This document shows, one piece after another, positions 28,049-37,375 of a stretch of DNA of 64,000 bases. Source of the stretch: Clostridia bacterium (lineage in GTDB: Bacteria > Bacillota > Clostridia > Oscillospirales > Acutalibacteraceae). Both the position numbers and the translations under genes were made by a program. The stretch's first letter is position 1. Every line of letters begins with the position of its first letter. The stretch lies in assembly GCA_017461005.1 (NCBI GenBank), contig JAFTZU010000085.1, positions 1 to 64,000 on the forward strand, in the 5' to 3' direction. Below the pieces are notes generated by a model. It did no database searches. It saw only the letters and a program-made list of their open reading frames with translations, and was not told the origin of the DNA.

Positions 28049-29011
28049 TCAGATGGAGATCTCGTGGGCCATCCGGTAGATGTCGATGTCGATCTCTTTT
28101 TCCATCTGGAGCGCTTCCTCGATATCGTAGTCGACGATGGTGTCGTTCTTGATGGCGACGACACGGCTCGAGCAGTCATCTCTCAGGAGTCTGGTCGCAT
28201 AGTTGCCCATGCGGGATGCCAGGACACGGTCGTTGACGGTCGGCGAACCGCCGCGCTGGACGTGACCGAGGATGGTGGCGCGGGATTCGACGCCGGTCTC
28301 TCTCTCGATCTGACGGGCCATTTCCGTTGCATCGCCGCAGCCTTCCGCGAAGATGATGATGAAGTGCTGCTTGCCGGTGGAGATGGTCTTCTTCATACGC
28401 TCGACGACATCGATGTCGAAGTCGTACTCGAACTCGGGGATGAGGATACTCGTCGCACCGACGGCAATGCCGGAATAGAGGGCGATGTACCCCGCCTTTC
28501 TGCCCATGACTTCGATGACGGAGCAGCGGCTGTGGGACTCGGTCGTGTCACGGACCATGTCGACCATCTGCATAACGGTGTTGACCGCAGTATCGAAACC
28601 GATGGTGAGGTCGGTACAGGAGATGTCGTTGTCGATGGTGCCGGGGATGCCGACACAGTTGATGCCTTTGCGGGAAAGTGCCTGGGCACCGCGGAAGGAA
28701 CCGTCACCGCCGATGACGACGACGCCTTCGATGCCGAGACGATGGCACATGTCGGCCGCCTTCTCCTGACCGCGGTCGGTCATGAATTCCATGCTTCGTG
28801 CGGTCCGCAGAACGGTACCGCCCCGCTGGACGATATTGGATACGCTTCGGAGGTTCATCTCTGCGACATCGCCGGACATCAGGCCTTCATAGCCGTTGTA
28901 GATGCCGACCACGCGCATATCGTTTTCAAGACCGGTACGGACGACGGCACGGACTGCCGCGTTCATGCCGGGGGCGTCGCCGCCGCTGGTAAGAACACCG
29001 ATGGTTTTCAT
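28049..29011 (-). CDS. pfkA: ATP-dependent 6-phosphofructokinase
   Basis: A 320-residue bacterial PFK that phosphorylates fructose 6-phosphate in glycolysis. The ATP site GVLTSGGDAPGMNAAVR, the GGDGSFRGA motif and the catalytic GTIDNDISCTDLTIGFDTA loop with the proton-acceptor Asp are intact. GRKAGYIALYSGIA and LGHVQRGGSP complete the substrate and effector sites. The GGDGS glycine is typical of ATP rather than pyrophosphate enzymes. A GGAGG site precedes the ATG. The gene has its own promoter and terminator. Confidence 0.97.
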   Translation of the reverse strand: MKTIGVLTSGGDAPGMNAAVRAVVRTGLENDMRVVGIYNGYEGLMSGDVAEMNLRSVSNIVQRGGTVLRTARSMEFMTDRGQEKAADMCHRLGIEGVVVIGGDGSFRGAQALSRKGINCVGIPGTIDNDISCTDLTIGFDTAVNTVMQMVDMVRDTTESHSRCSVIEVMGRKAGYIALYSGIAVGATSILIPEFEYDFDIDVVERMKKTISTGKQHFIIIFAEGCGDATEMARQIERETGVESRATILGHVQRGGSPTVNDRVLASRMGNYATRLLRDDCSSRVVAIKNDTIVDYDIEEALQMEKEIDIDIYRMAHEISI

Positions 29012-29056
29012 AAGGGTACCTCCACAGGGGTCACTTGAATAATTATTTATATCGTT

Positions 29057-29084
29057 ATTTTACTCTATGAGATAACATTGTCAA
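29057..29084 (-). promoter_or_regulatory. pfkA promoter
   Basis: Minus-strand consensus -35 TTGACA (29084-29079), 16-bp spacer and -10 TAAAAT (29062-29057). Confidence 0.8.
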
Positions 29085-29107
29085 CCGAAAAGCTGTTTTA
29101 CTTTCGT

Positions 29108-32100
29108 TTAACGGCGGAAGACATTTTCATCGCCGAGGAGACGTTTCAGCTCTCCCAGCAGGCCGTCACTCACGAAGATGGTGCCGAAGCGCTGCTGGCG
29201 GGAATACCGTTCCGTGCTCTTGAAGTAATAGTACACGGACTCGGTGCCGCCGGCGAAGATCTCCATGAGGTTATCGACCTTCGGGAGCCGCGGGTCGTCC
29301 TCGCTGTCGAAGCGCAGGAACAGGCCGTTGACCTTGTGCTGCTTCTGCGTGGGGGCGGCCGGAGCGGCCTTCTGCGGGGGGACCGTCTTCTTCCCCGCCA
29401 CTGGCACTGAACCGCCGCTGGGGCACTCCTGGAGGCCCATGGCGATGAGCCGCGGCCGGTCCTCATCCTCCACCTGCAGCCGGACGCGGCAGAGAAGGAC
29501 CGCGCCGTCCCGAAGCAGCGGACCGTACTCCGCGTAGGTCTTCGGGAAGACCGTCATGGACATGCCGCCGGTCAGGTCCTCGGCGAGGACCGTGGCCATG
29601 GTCGTGTTGTTGCGGGTGAGGCGGATACGGATCTCGGAGATCATGACGAGGACATTGACCAGATCGCCGTCTTTATACTGCGAGGTGCCGTCTTCCGTGG
29701 CGGCCAGCAGTTCATAGAGTTTGACGCACCCGAGGTCGTCGGACAGGGGCGCGTAGCGCTGCATCGGGTGGCCGGACAGGTAAAGGCCGGTGGTCTCCTT
29801 TTCGAAGGCCAGAAGGTCGAGGTGGTCGAACTCCGCGAGTTCCGGCACCGTGACACCTTCCTCCTGGACGGCTTCCGGTTCCATGACTTCGAAGAATCCG
29901 AGCTGGCCTTCGACGTTCTTGCGCCGGTCGCTGTCGAGGCCCGACAGCATCTCCGGCAGGACCGTGATCATCTGCCGGCGGTTCAGGTCGAGGCCGTCGA
30001 GGGCGCCGCACTTGATGAGGCTCTCCACCGCCTTGCGGTTGAAGTTCCGGCCGTGGATGCGTTTGAGGAACGAATAAAAGCTCGTGTAGGGCCCGGAACG
30101 CTCCCGCTCCGAGACGATGTCCGCGATGAAGTTCCGCCCGAGGCCCTTGACGGCCAGGAGCCCGAACAGGACTTTGCCGTCCGAGATGGCGAACCGCGCC
30201 TCCGACGTGTTCACATGGGGCGGCACCACTTCGATGCCGAGTCTCCGGCATTCGGCGATGTACTCCACCACCTTGTCGGTCCAGTCGAGCACGCTCGTGA
30301 TCTGGCAGGCTAAGAACTCTGCCGGGTAATGACATTTGAGGTACGCGGTCTGGTACGCGAGGGTCGCGTAGGCTGCCGCATGGGATTTATTGAAGGCGTA
30401 GGACGCGAAGCTGATCATCTCATCGAAGATCTTGTTGGCGGCCTCTTCCCCGATGCCGTTCTCCCGGCAGCCGGAGACGAAGTTCACCCGCTCCTCTTCC
30501 ATGACCTTGTGTTTCTTCTTCGACATGGCCCGCCGGACGATGTCCGCGTGGCCGTAGGTATACCCTGCCAGCTTCCGGCAGACCTGCATGACCTGCTCCT
30601 GGTAGACCATGCACCCGTAGGTGACATCGAGGATGTCTTTGAGTTCCGGGGTCACATAGGAGATCTGTTTCGGGTCGTGCCGGTTCCGGATATAGGTGGG
30701 AATGGAATCCATCGGACCCGGGCGGTACAGAGACGTGATGGCGATGAGGTCCTCGAGCTTCTCGGGCTGGAAGCGGATCATCACCGACTTGAGGCCGGAG
30801 GACTCGAACTGGAAGACGCCTTCCGTCTCTCCCTTCCCCAGCATGGCAAAGGTGGCGGGGTCGTCTTCCGGGATCTCCTTCACCGAGAACCCCGGTTCCT
30901 TCCTTCGGACGAGTTCCTCACAGTCCCGGATGACCGTCAGGGTACGAAGGCCCAGGAAGTCCATCTTGAGGAGCCCCAGTTCCTCGAGTTCGGTCATGGT
31001 GTACTGAGTGACTGTGGTCCCGTCCTTGACGGACAGAGGCACATAGGCGTCGACCGGGTCTGCCGTGATGACGACACCGGCCGCATGGGTCGACGTGTGC
31101 CTCGGCATGCCCTGGATCTTCAGGGCGTTATCGATGAGCACTTTGACCTCCGGGTCGTTCTCATAGAGGTCGTGCAGTTCCTTCGTAATGGAGACCGCCC
31201 GCTCCAGGTCATGGCTCAGGGGCCACGGGATGAGCCGGTTCACGGAGTCCACTTTGCTGAAGGGGATCTCCATGACGCGTCCGACGTCCCGGACGGCCTG
31301 TTTCGCCGCCAGGGTCCCGAAGGTGACGATCTGGGCCACATGGTCCGCGCCATACTTCCTGATGACATAGTCGATGACCTCTCCCCGTCGTTCGTAGCAG
31401 AAGTCGATGTCGAAGTCCGGCATGGACACCCGCTCCGGGTTCAGGAACCGTTCGAAGAGGAGGTCGTATTTCATGGGGTCCACATCGGTGATCCCCACAC
31501 AGTAGGCAGCGATGCTTCCGGCGCCGGAGCCACGCCCCGGGCCCACCGGGATATCCTGGGACTTCGCATAGGCGACGAAGTCGTGGACGATCAGGTAGTA
31601 GTCGGTATACCCCATCCGGTCAACGACCGACAGTTCATAGTCGAGGCGTTCCCGGTATTCCGCCGGGACGTCTTCCCCGTATCGGCGGACAAGGCCCTCT
31701 TCCGCCATGGCTCTCAGGTAGTCGGCATGAGGGTCTTCTTCGGTGAGTCCATAAGGGTTGTCCTTCGGGATCTCGAAATGGGGCAGCTTCGTGACGCCGA
31801 ACTCCAGTTCGACATTGCACCTCTGCGCGATCCGCTGTGTGTTCTCGAGGGCTTCCGGTATATCGCCGAAGAGTTCCCGCATCTGGTCTTCGGACTTGAG
31901 GTAGAATTCTTCCGTGCGCAGGTCCATGCCCGTCTCTTCTTTGAGGGTATGGTTCGTCTGGATGCAGAGGAGGATCTTCTGGGTCTTCGCGTCCTCCTGT
32001 TTCAGGTAATGGGTGTCGTTGGTGCACACGAGCGGGATGCCCGTTTCTCTCGACAGGCGGATGAGCTGGGGACGGATCTGTGCCTCTTCGGGCATGCTGT

Positions 32101-32629
32101 GGTCCTGGACTTCGATGAAGAAGTTCCCCTCCCCGAAGATGTCGAGGTACTCAAGAGCACAGGCTTTCGCCTTTTCGTAGTTGCCGTCCATGAGGGCAGA
32201 GGGTATATTGCCCGCGAGACAGCCCGACAGGGCGATGAGGCCCTTCGCGTACTTCCGCAGGATCTCCCGGTCCATCCGGGGTTTGCGGTAAAAGCCCTCT
32301 GTGAAGGAGAGCGAGACGAGTTTCATGAGGTTCGCGTAGCCCTCGTTGTTCTCGCAGAGAAGGACTAAGTGGTGCCGTTCGTTGGCAAGGGGTCCTGCCT
32401 TGTCATGCCGGCTCCCTGCGGCGATGTACGCCTCCACCCCGAGGATGGGTTTGACACCGGCCTTCTGACAGGCTTTATAAAAAGCAACGGCGCCATACAT
32501 GACGCCGTGATCGGTGAGTGCCAGACTGTCCTGACCGAGCTCCTTCGCCCGGGCCACCAGTTCCGGCACGCGGCAGGCGCCGTCGAGCAGACTGTATTCA
32601 CTGTGCACGTGCAGATGCGTGAATGCCAT
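29108..32629 (-). CDS. dnaE: DNA polymerase III alpha subunit
   Basis: A 1173-residue DnaE replicative polymerase subunit. It has an N-terminal PHP domain (FTHLHVHSEYSLLDGACR), the C-family polymerase core with GPGRGSGAGSIAAYCVGITDVDP and the catalytic acidic motif in MPDFDIDFCYERR. It also has the YQEQVMQ thumb/finger segment, HhH region and an OB-fold near DLVNVLVMISEIRIR. The start at 32629 follows GGGAGG; upstream in-frame codons overlap the whiA end and are rejected. It is the last gene of the long hprK-whiA-dnaE run, 22 bp after whiA. No clear terminator is seen before the pfkA promoter. Confidence 0.97.
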   Translation of the reverse strand: MAFTHLHVHSEYSLLDGACRVPELVARAKELGQDSLALTDHGVMYGAVAFYKACQKAGVKPILGVEAYIAAGSRHDKAGPLANERHHLVLLCENNEGYANLMKLVSLSFTEGFYRKPRMDREILRKYAKGLIALSGCLAGNIPSALMDGNYEKAKACALEYLDIFGEGNFFIEVQDHSMPEEAQIRPQLIRLSRETGIPLVCTNDTHYLKQEDAKTQKILLCIQTNHTLKEETGMDLRTEEFYLKSEDQMRELFGDIPEALENTQRIAQRCNVELEFGVTKLPHFEIPKDNPYGLTEEDPHADYLRAMAEEGLVRRYGEDVPAEYRERLDYELSVVDRMGYTDYYLIVHDFVAYAKSQDIPVGPGRGSGAGSIAAYCVGITDVDPMKYDLLFERFLNPERVSMPDFDIDFCYERRGEVIDYVIRKYGADHVAQIVTFGTLAAKQAVRDVGRVMEIPFSKVDSVNRLIPWPLSHDLERAVSITKELHDLYENDPEVKVLIDNALKIQGMPRHTSTHAAGVVITADPVDAYVPLSVKDGTTVTQYTMTELEELGLLKMDFLGLRTLTVIRDCEELVRRKEPGFSVKEIPEDDPATFAMLGKGETEGVFQFESSGLKSVMIRFQPEKLEDLIAITSLYRPGPMDSIPTYIRNRHDPKQISYVTPELKDILDVTYGCMVYQEQVMQVCRKLAGYTYGHADIVRRAMSKKKHKVMEEERVNFVSGCRENGIGEEAANKIFDEMISFASYAFNKSHAAAYATLAYQTAYLKCHYPAEFLACQITSVLDWTDKVVEYIAECRRLGIEVVPPHVNTSEARFAISDGKVLFGLLAVKGLGRNFIADIVSERERSGPYTSFYSFLKRIHGRNFNRKAVESLIKCGALDGLDLNRRQMITVLPEMLSGLDSDRRKNVEGQLGFFEVMEPEAVQEEGVTVPELAEFDHLDLLAFEKETTGLYLSGHPMQRYAPLSDDLGCVKLYELLAATEDGTSQYKDGDLVNVLVMISEIRIRLTRNNTTMATVLAEDLTGGMSMTVFPKTYAEYGPLLRDGAVLLCRVRLQVEDEDRPRLIAMGLQECPSGGSVPVAGKKTVPPQKAAPAAPTQKQHKVNGLFLRFDSEDDPRLPKVDNLMEIFAGGTESVYYYFKSTERYSRQQRFGTIFVSDGLLGELKRLLGDENVFRR

Positions 32630-32651
32630 GACGACACCTCCCTTTCGATGG

Positions 32652-33587
32652 TTATTGTTTGTTCTTTTCGATGAGTCGGAGATCGTTCGCGATCTCCATG
32701 ATCTTCTGCAGCCGGTGGTTGACACCCGAGCGGCTGATGGGTTCCGACAGGTTCTCTCCCAGTTCCTTGAGGGAGTAGTCGGCGTTCTCGACCCGGAGTT
32801 TTGCCAGCTCTCTCAGTTCCGGCGGCAGGGACTCGAGGCCCCGCTTCTGTTCGATGTACTCGATCGCCTTGATCTGCTTGTAAGCGGCATCGAAGGTCCG
32901 GGTAGAGTTCGCGTTCTCGAAGTTCAGACGGCGGTTGACCCGGTTGCGCATGTCCTTGTACATCTTGGTGCCCATCAGTTCAAGGGAGGACGTGGTGGCC
33001 CCCATCAGGGTCAGGAGGTCTTCGACGCTCTCGCTGTCCTTGAAGTAGATGACATGGGCGCCGTTCCGCTGGACATACTTCGGGTTCAGGCCCGCCTCCG
33101 TGAGCAGGTCGCAGAGGTCCATGCACAGGCTCTTCGTAGAGAGGACGAACTCCATGTGGTAGTCCTTCTCCGGGTCGGTGATGGTGCCCGCCGTCAGGAA
33201 CGCGCCCCGGAACAGAGCCGCGCGGCAGCCCTCGTCCTGGAGGATGCCGGTGTTGAGGCGGCGATTCACCTCGTTCCCGCTGTACCCGAATTCGGAGAGG
33301 ATGGCCTGGCGGTCGACGGGGTCTTCGACGACGACACGGTACTTCCCGCCGGTGGTCTTCTCCCGCTTCGGCTTGTGGCCGGTCATCTCGCGGACGGCGG
33401 CGGCATAGCGGTCGGCGATGCCTTTGTGCTCCGTCTTGAGCCCCATCTCCTTGGCACCGAAGGCACGGCAGAACAGGAAGAGCGCATAGGTCTCCGTCTG
33501 CTGGCAGCAGGGCTTCAGCTGCCCGTTTTCCCGGGCTTCGGCCGAATAGGCCACCAGTTCACTTTTCACGTCGTGGGAAAAGGACAA
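32652..33587 (-). CDS. whiA: WhiA sporulation/division regulator homolog
   Basis: A 311-residue WhiA. The N-terminal LAGLIDADG-derived domain starts at SFSHDVKSELVAY and the C-terminal HTH is in LRELAKLRVENADYSLKELGE followed by SRSGVNHRLQKIMEIAN. The start is TTG at 33587, with AAAGGAGG eight nt upstream; no ATG fits the family start. WhiA binds DNA and influences cell division and chromosome segregation in Gram-positive bacteria. It follows rapZ by 17 bp, as in many Firmicutes. Confidence 0.95.
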   Translation of the reverse strand: MSFSHDVKSELVAYSAEARENGQLKPCCQQTETYALFLFCRAFGAKEMGLKTEHKGIADRYAAAVREMTGHKPKREKTTGGKYRVVVEDPVDRQAILSEFGYSGNEVNRRLNTGILQDEGCRAALFRGAFLTAGTITDPEKDYHMEFVLSTKSLCMDLCDLLTEAGLNPKYVQRNGAHVIYFKDSESVEDLLTLMGATTSSLELMGTKMYKDMRNRVNRRLNFENANSTRTFDAAYKQIKAIEYIEQKRGLESLPPELRELAKLRVENADYSLKELGENLSEPISRSGVNHRLQKIMEIANDLRLIEKNKQ

Positions 33588-33604
33588 GGGACGCCCTCCT
33601 TTGC

Positions 33605-34462
33605 TTACTTCTTCTGGATATCGCGATGGATCGTGTTGCAGTGGATCCGGTGTTCTCTGAGATGTTTCGACATGGCCTCCGCGAAGGTGACCGAACGGTG
33701 TTTGCCGCCGGTGCAGCCGAAGGCGATGATGAGCTCGCTCTTCCCCTCTTCCATGTAGAGCGGCAGCGAGAAGTCGATGAGGTCCGTGAGTTTCTGCAGG
33801 AACTCCTGCGACTGTTCGAAGCCCATGACATAGGAACTGACCGGTTCGTCGAGGCCGGTCTTCGTCTTGAGTTCCGGCACATAGAACGGGTTCGGCAGGC
33901 AGCGGACATCGAAGATGAGGTCGGCGTCCTGGGGCAGTCCGTACTTGAAGCCGAAGGACATGCACTGGATGCGCATCGTCTTCTCCCCGCTTCCGAGGAA
34001 CAGGCCGGCGATGCGGTCCTTCAGCTGTTTCGACGACAGGTACGTCGTGTCGATGGAAAAGTCCGCCCGCTGTTTGAAGGGGGCGATCATCTCCCGTTCC
34101 GCCGAGATGGCGTCGCTGATGGACTGGTTGTACTCGTTGGCCAGCGGATGCCGGCGGCGGGTCTCCTTGAAGCGGTTGACGAGGACCGAGTCCTCGCAGT
34201 CGATGAACAGGAGCTGGAAGGGCACTTCCATCTCGTTCAGTTCATCGAGGGCGCCGGAGAACTCACTGATGCCGGACCCGGCTCGGGCGTCGACGACGAC
34301 CGCGAACTTCGACTCCGGCGGGCTCTTCAGGACGATCTGTCCGAAGGCGGGCAGGAGTTCGGGCGGCATGTTGTCGATGCAGACGAAGTCTATGTCTTCG
34401 AGCATCTCTACCGCTTTGGATTTTCCGGCTCCGGAGAGACCGGTGAGGATCAGGAATTCCAT
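33605..34462 (-). CDS. rapZ: RapZ/YvcJ family nucleotide-binding protein
   Basis: A 285-residue P-loop protein. Walker A is GLSGAGKSKAVE at residues about 8-19, Walker B-like VVVDARAG follows, and the C-terminal half has FDVRCLPNPFYVPELK, IAFGCTGGKHRSVTFAE and the final HRDIQKK. The family binds nucleotides. RapZ in E. coli is an RNase E adaptor that senses glucosamine 6-phosphate, while the Gram-positive YvcJ role is less clear. The gene overlaps murB by 13 nt. A YvcK gene, often next to it, is absent. Confidence 0.95.
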   Translation of the reverse strand: MEFLILTGLSGAGKSKAVEMLEDIDFVCIDNMPPELLPAFGQIVLKSPPESKFAVVVDARAGSGISEFSGALDELNEMEVPFQLLFIDCEDSVLVNRFKETRRRHPLANEYNQSISDAISAEREMIAPFKQRADFSIDTTYLSSKQLKDRIAGLFLGSGEKTMRIQCMSFGFKYGLPQDADLIFDVRCLPNPFYVPELKTKTGLDEPVSSYVMGFEQSQEFLQKLTDLIDFSLPLYMEEGKSELIIAFGCTGGKHRSVTFAEAMSKHLREHRIHCNTIHRDIQKK

Positions 34463-35370
34463 GGAACGTCTCCTAAGATGCGGACCTCCGGTTCCAGGGT
34501 GACGCCGTGGTCGTTCTGCACGGTCTCCCGGATGAAGGCCATCAGGTCAAGGACATCTCTGGCTGTGGCGTGGTCTTTGTTGATGACGAAGCCCGCGTGT
34601 TTTTCCGACACCTGGGCGCCGCCGATCTGCTTGCCCTTGAGGCCGGACTGCTCGATGAGCGCTCCGGCGTAGTAGCCCTCCGGCCGCTTGAAGGTGCTGC
34701 CGGCGCTGCCGTACTCGAGGGGCTGTTTCGTTTTCCGGCGCTCCATGAAGTTGTCCATCTTCATCTTGATGGTCTCCGGGTTCGCCTTGTCGAGCTGGAC
34801 GACGACCGAGGTGACGATGAGGTCATTGTCCATGTAGTTGCTGTGACGGTAAGAGAAGCCCGCCTGTTTCGGCGACCAGGAGCCCCGGTTGCCGTCATAG
34901 TCGATGTGGTTGACGACCACCACGCTGTCTCCGATCTCTCCGCCGTAGGCACCGGCGTTCATGTAGACGGCACCGCCGACGGAACCGGGGATGCCGAAGG
35001 CGAACTCCAGTCCGGACAGCGAGTATTCGAGGGCGAACCGGCACAGTTTGATGACGGTGGCGCCGGCCTGGGCCTTGATCATGTCGTTCCCGGCATAGGA
35101 GACGTCGCTGAAGTCATCGCCCATATGGAAGACGACTCCCTTGAGGCCTTCGTCCGGCACGAGGAGGTTGCTGCCCTTGCCGATGACCATCGGCTTCACG
35201 CCGTCGATCTTCGCGGCTTTCAGGAGGGCCTCCAGCGCGTCGACGCTGTTCGGTTCGACGAGCAGTTCCACGGGTCCGCCGACGCGGAACGTGGTGTACT
35301 CGCTCATGGGGGCGTTTTTCTTGGTCTTGCATCCGTACTGCTCCGCAGCCTTCAGGATGGAATCAAACAT
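34450..35370 (-). CDS. murB: UDP-N-acetylenolpyruvoylglucosamine reductase
   Basis: A 306-residue type II MurB that reduces UDP-GlcNAc enolpyruvate to UDP-MurNAc with NADPH and FAD. The FAD-binding region has EYTTFRVGGPVELLVEP, GKGSNLLVPD and GIPGSVGGAVYMNAGAYGGE. The catalytic Ser is in YGSAGSTFKRPEG and the C-terminal QIGGAQVSEKHAGFVIN is present. It lies between the ROK kinase gene and rapZ, in the common Firmicute hprK-murB-rapZ-whiA context. Confidence 0.96.
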   Translation of the reverse strand: MFDSILKAAEQYGCKTKKNAPMSEYTTFRVGGPVELLVEPNSVDALEALLKAAKIDGVKPMVIGKGSNLLVPDEGLKGVVFHMGDDFSDVSYAGNDMIKAQAGATVIKLCRFALEYSLSGLEFAFGIPGSVGGAVYMNAGAYGGEIGDSVVVVNHIDYDGNRGSWSPKQAGFSYRHSNYMDNDLIVTSVVVQLDKANPETIKMKMDNFMERRKTKQPLEYGSAGSTFKRPEGYYAGALIEQSGLKGKQIGGAQVSEKHAGFVINKDHATARDVLDLMAFIRETVQNDHGVTLEPEVRILGDVPWNS

Positions 35371-35403
35371 AATAAACGGTTCTCTCTTTCGTTCTCAGTG
35401 GAG

Positions 35404-36360
35404 TTATTTGACGTTCGACAGAAGGGCCGCGCCGATGATGCCGGCGTCGTTGCCGAGGGTGGCGGCGCAGATCTTCGTCTGTTTCTTCGAATGTTTCGTG
35501 TAACGGAGCTCTTCCACTTTCCGGGCCAGGGGCTCGATGAGGAAGTCGCCCTGCTTCGAGATGCCTCCGCCGATGCAGAGGACGTCCGGCTGAAAGATGT
35601 TGATGAGGTCGGCGACGCCGATGGCAAGGTAGGTCGTGAACTTGTCGAGGACCATGAGCGCCCGACCGTCTCCCTCATGGGCGGCCGTGAAGAGGACGAG
35701 ACCGTTGACGTTGTCGAGGTCTCCCTCCGCCAGTTCCCAGAGTCTGCTGGACTTGTCGCGGTCCTGTTCCATGGCCTCTCTCGTCTGACGGACCAGAGCT
35801 GTCGCGGAGGCGTACTGCTCGAAGCAGCCGCTGCGGCCGCAGGGACAGGGGATGCCGTCCATCTCGACCGACATGTGGCCGATCTCCCCCGCCGCGCCGT
35901 TGACGCCGGTCAGGAGTTTCCCGCCGAGGATGATGCCGCCGCCGACGCCGGTGCCGAGGGTGACGGCCACGAAGTTCGGGACCCCGCCGCCGCAGCCGGC
36001 GACCTGTTCGCCGAGGGCCGCGCAGTTGGCGTCGTTTTCGATGTAGGTCGGTTTGTTCAGGCGCTCTTCGACGAGTTCGCGAAGAGGAGTATCGTTGAAG
36101 CCGAGGTTCGCGGAGAACTCCACGACGCCTTCCTCGTTGACAGCACCGGGGGTGCCGACGCCGACGGACTCGACGTCATCGAGGGTCATACGCGCTTCGC
36201 CGAGGGCCAGAAGGCAGGCCTCTCTCATGGAGTCGGCGATCTCTTCCGCGGGACGGGGCGCGTTCGTCTTGACGCTGGCCGTTCCGATGATCTCATTCTG
36301 TTCGTTGACGACGCCGACGGCGATGTTCGTGCCGCCGAGATCGATGCCAAGTTTTACCAT
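35404..36360 (-). CDS. glcK: ROK family glucokinase
   Basis: A 318-residue ROK kinase that probably phosphorylates glucose. ATP-binding DLGGTNIAVGVV opens the protein. The zinc site is GEIGHMSVEMDGIPCPCGRSGCFEQYAS, with the CPCGRSGC cysteines and the upstream His. No DNA-binding HTH precedes the kinase fold, so it is an enzyme rather than a ROK repressor. Start at 36360 has AAGGAGG upstream. It sits directly behind hprK, joining glucose phosphorylation to the carbon-control kinase. Confidence 0.9.
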   Translation of the reverse strand: MVKLGIDLGGTNIAVGVVNEQNEIIGTASVKTNAPRPAEEIADSMREACLLALGEARMTLDDVESVGVGTPGAVNEEGVVEFSANLGFNDTPLRELVEERLNKPTYIENDANCAALGEQVAGCGGGVPNFVAVTLGTGVGGGIILGGKLLTGVNGAAGEIGHMSVEMDGIPCPCGRSGCFEQYASATALVRQTREAMEQDRDKSSRLWELAEGDLDNVNGLVLFTAAHEGDGRALMVLDKFTTYLAIGVADLINIFQPDVLCIGGGISKQGDFLIEPLARKVEELRYTKHSKKQTKICAATLGNDAGIIGAALLSNVK

Positions 36361-36379
36361 TGCATTTGCCTCCTTGGGA

Positions 36380-37357
36380 TCAGTTGGTGTGCCAGGTATC
36401 GACATCTGCCACGTCGATGTTCGCTGCGTCCTCCTGCATGCCGAGGCCTTCCAGCAGTTCTTTGGCAGAGTTGTGTCCCATTTTCTTCAGGCGGTAGTTG
36501 ATGGCCGCCACCTCGATGATGATGGCGAGGTTCCGTCCGGGGTTGACCGGGATCGTGTACATGGGGACCTTCAGGCCGAGGATCTCCATGGTCTCGTCGG
36601 CAAGGCCCATGCGTTCGTAGGCCTTCGTGTCGTCCCAGGGTTCGAGGTTGATGACGAGGTCGATGCGCTCGGTCATCTTGACGGAGCCCATGCCGAAGAT
36701 GCGGCGGGCGTCGATGATGCCGATGCCGCGCAGTTCCATGAAGTGACGGATGTTCTCCGGCGCGGAACCGACGAGGGTCTTCTGGGAGACCCGGCGCACT
36801 TCGACGGCGTCGTCCGCGACGAGGCGGTTGCCCCGGCGGATGAGCTCGACGACGGTCTCGCTTTTACCGACACCGCTCTCGCCCATGATGAGGACACCTT
36901 CACCGGAGACCTCGACGAGGACGCCGTGGACGGTCTCCCGTTCCGCGAGTTCCACATTGAGGTACGAGACCAGCGAGGACATGATGAAGGACGTGTCCTG
37001 GTCGGACTTCATCAGCGGGACTTCGTACTGCTCCGCGAAGGGGACGAACTCCTTCGCGAGTTCATCGGCGAAGTCGACGGAGAAGATGACGGCGGCCGGC
37101 TGTTCCTTCATGAGGCGCTCGATGCTCTCCGAGCGGGTCTCGACATCCAGTTCCCGGAGGTACAGGTACTCCGAGTTGCCGAGGAGCTCGATGCGTTCCG
37201 GCATGAAGTTGTTGTCATACCGCGCGAGGATGAGACCGGGGCGATTCACCTCCATCGAGTAGATGAGGATGTCCTCCGGGTCTCTCGGCAGGTAAACGGT
37301 CGAGAGCTGTTCCGAACGGATGACTTTGCTTAAGGGTACGGAATATTTGCCTTTCAT
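36380..37357 (-). CDS. hprK: HPr kinase/phosphorylase
   Basis: A 325-residue HprK. It phosphorylates HPr on serine in response to glycolytic intermediates and reverses the reaction, which controls catabolite repression. The P-loop is GESGVGKSE at residues 159-167, the catalytic His144 lies in ETVHGVLVEV, and the family signature ELRGIGIIDARRIFG and K-loop MYTIPVNPGRNLAIIIEVAA are complete. The gene follows DUF4364 by 18 bp and precedes the ROK kinase. Confidence 0.97.
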   Translation of the reverse strand: MKGKYSVPLSKVIRSEQLSTVYLPRDPEDILIYSMEVNRPGLILARYDNNFMPERIELLGNSEYLYLRELDVETRSESIERLMKEQPAAVIFSVDFADELAKEFVPFAEQYEVPLMKSDQDTSFIMSSLVSYLNVELAERETVHGVLVEVSGEGVLIMGESGVGKSETVVELIRRGNRLVADDAVEVRRVSQKTLVGSAPENIRHFMELRGIGIIDARRIFGMGSVKMTERIDLVINLEPWDDTKAYERMGLADETMEILGLKVPMYTIPVNPGRNLAIIIEVAAINYRLKKMGHNSAKELLEGLGMQEDAANIDVADVDTWHTN

Positions 37358-37375
37358 GGGGTCCTCCCTGCAGGG

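Noticed and set aside
30329..32368. Long open frame of 679 codons on the plus strand opposite dnaE
   Set aside because: It is a shadow of the GC-rich dnaE gene. Its translation is biased to Asp, Val, Arg, Leu and Gly, shows no domain, and has no ribosome site.
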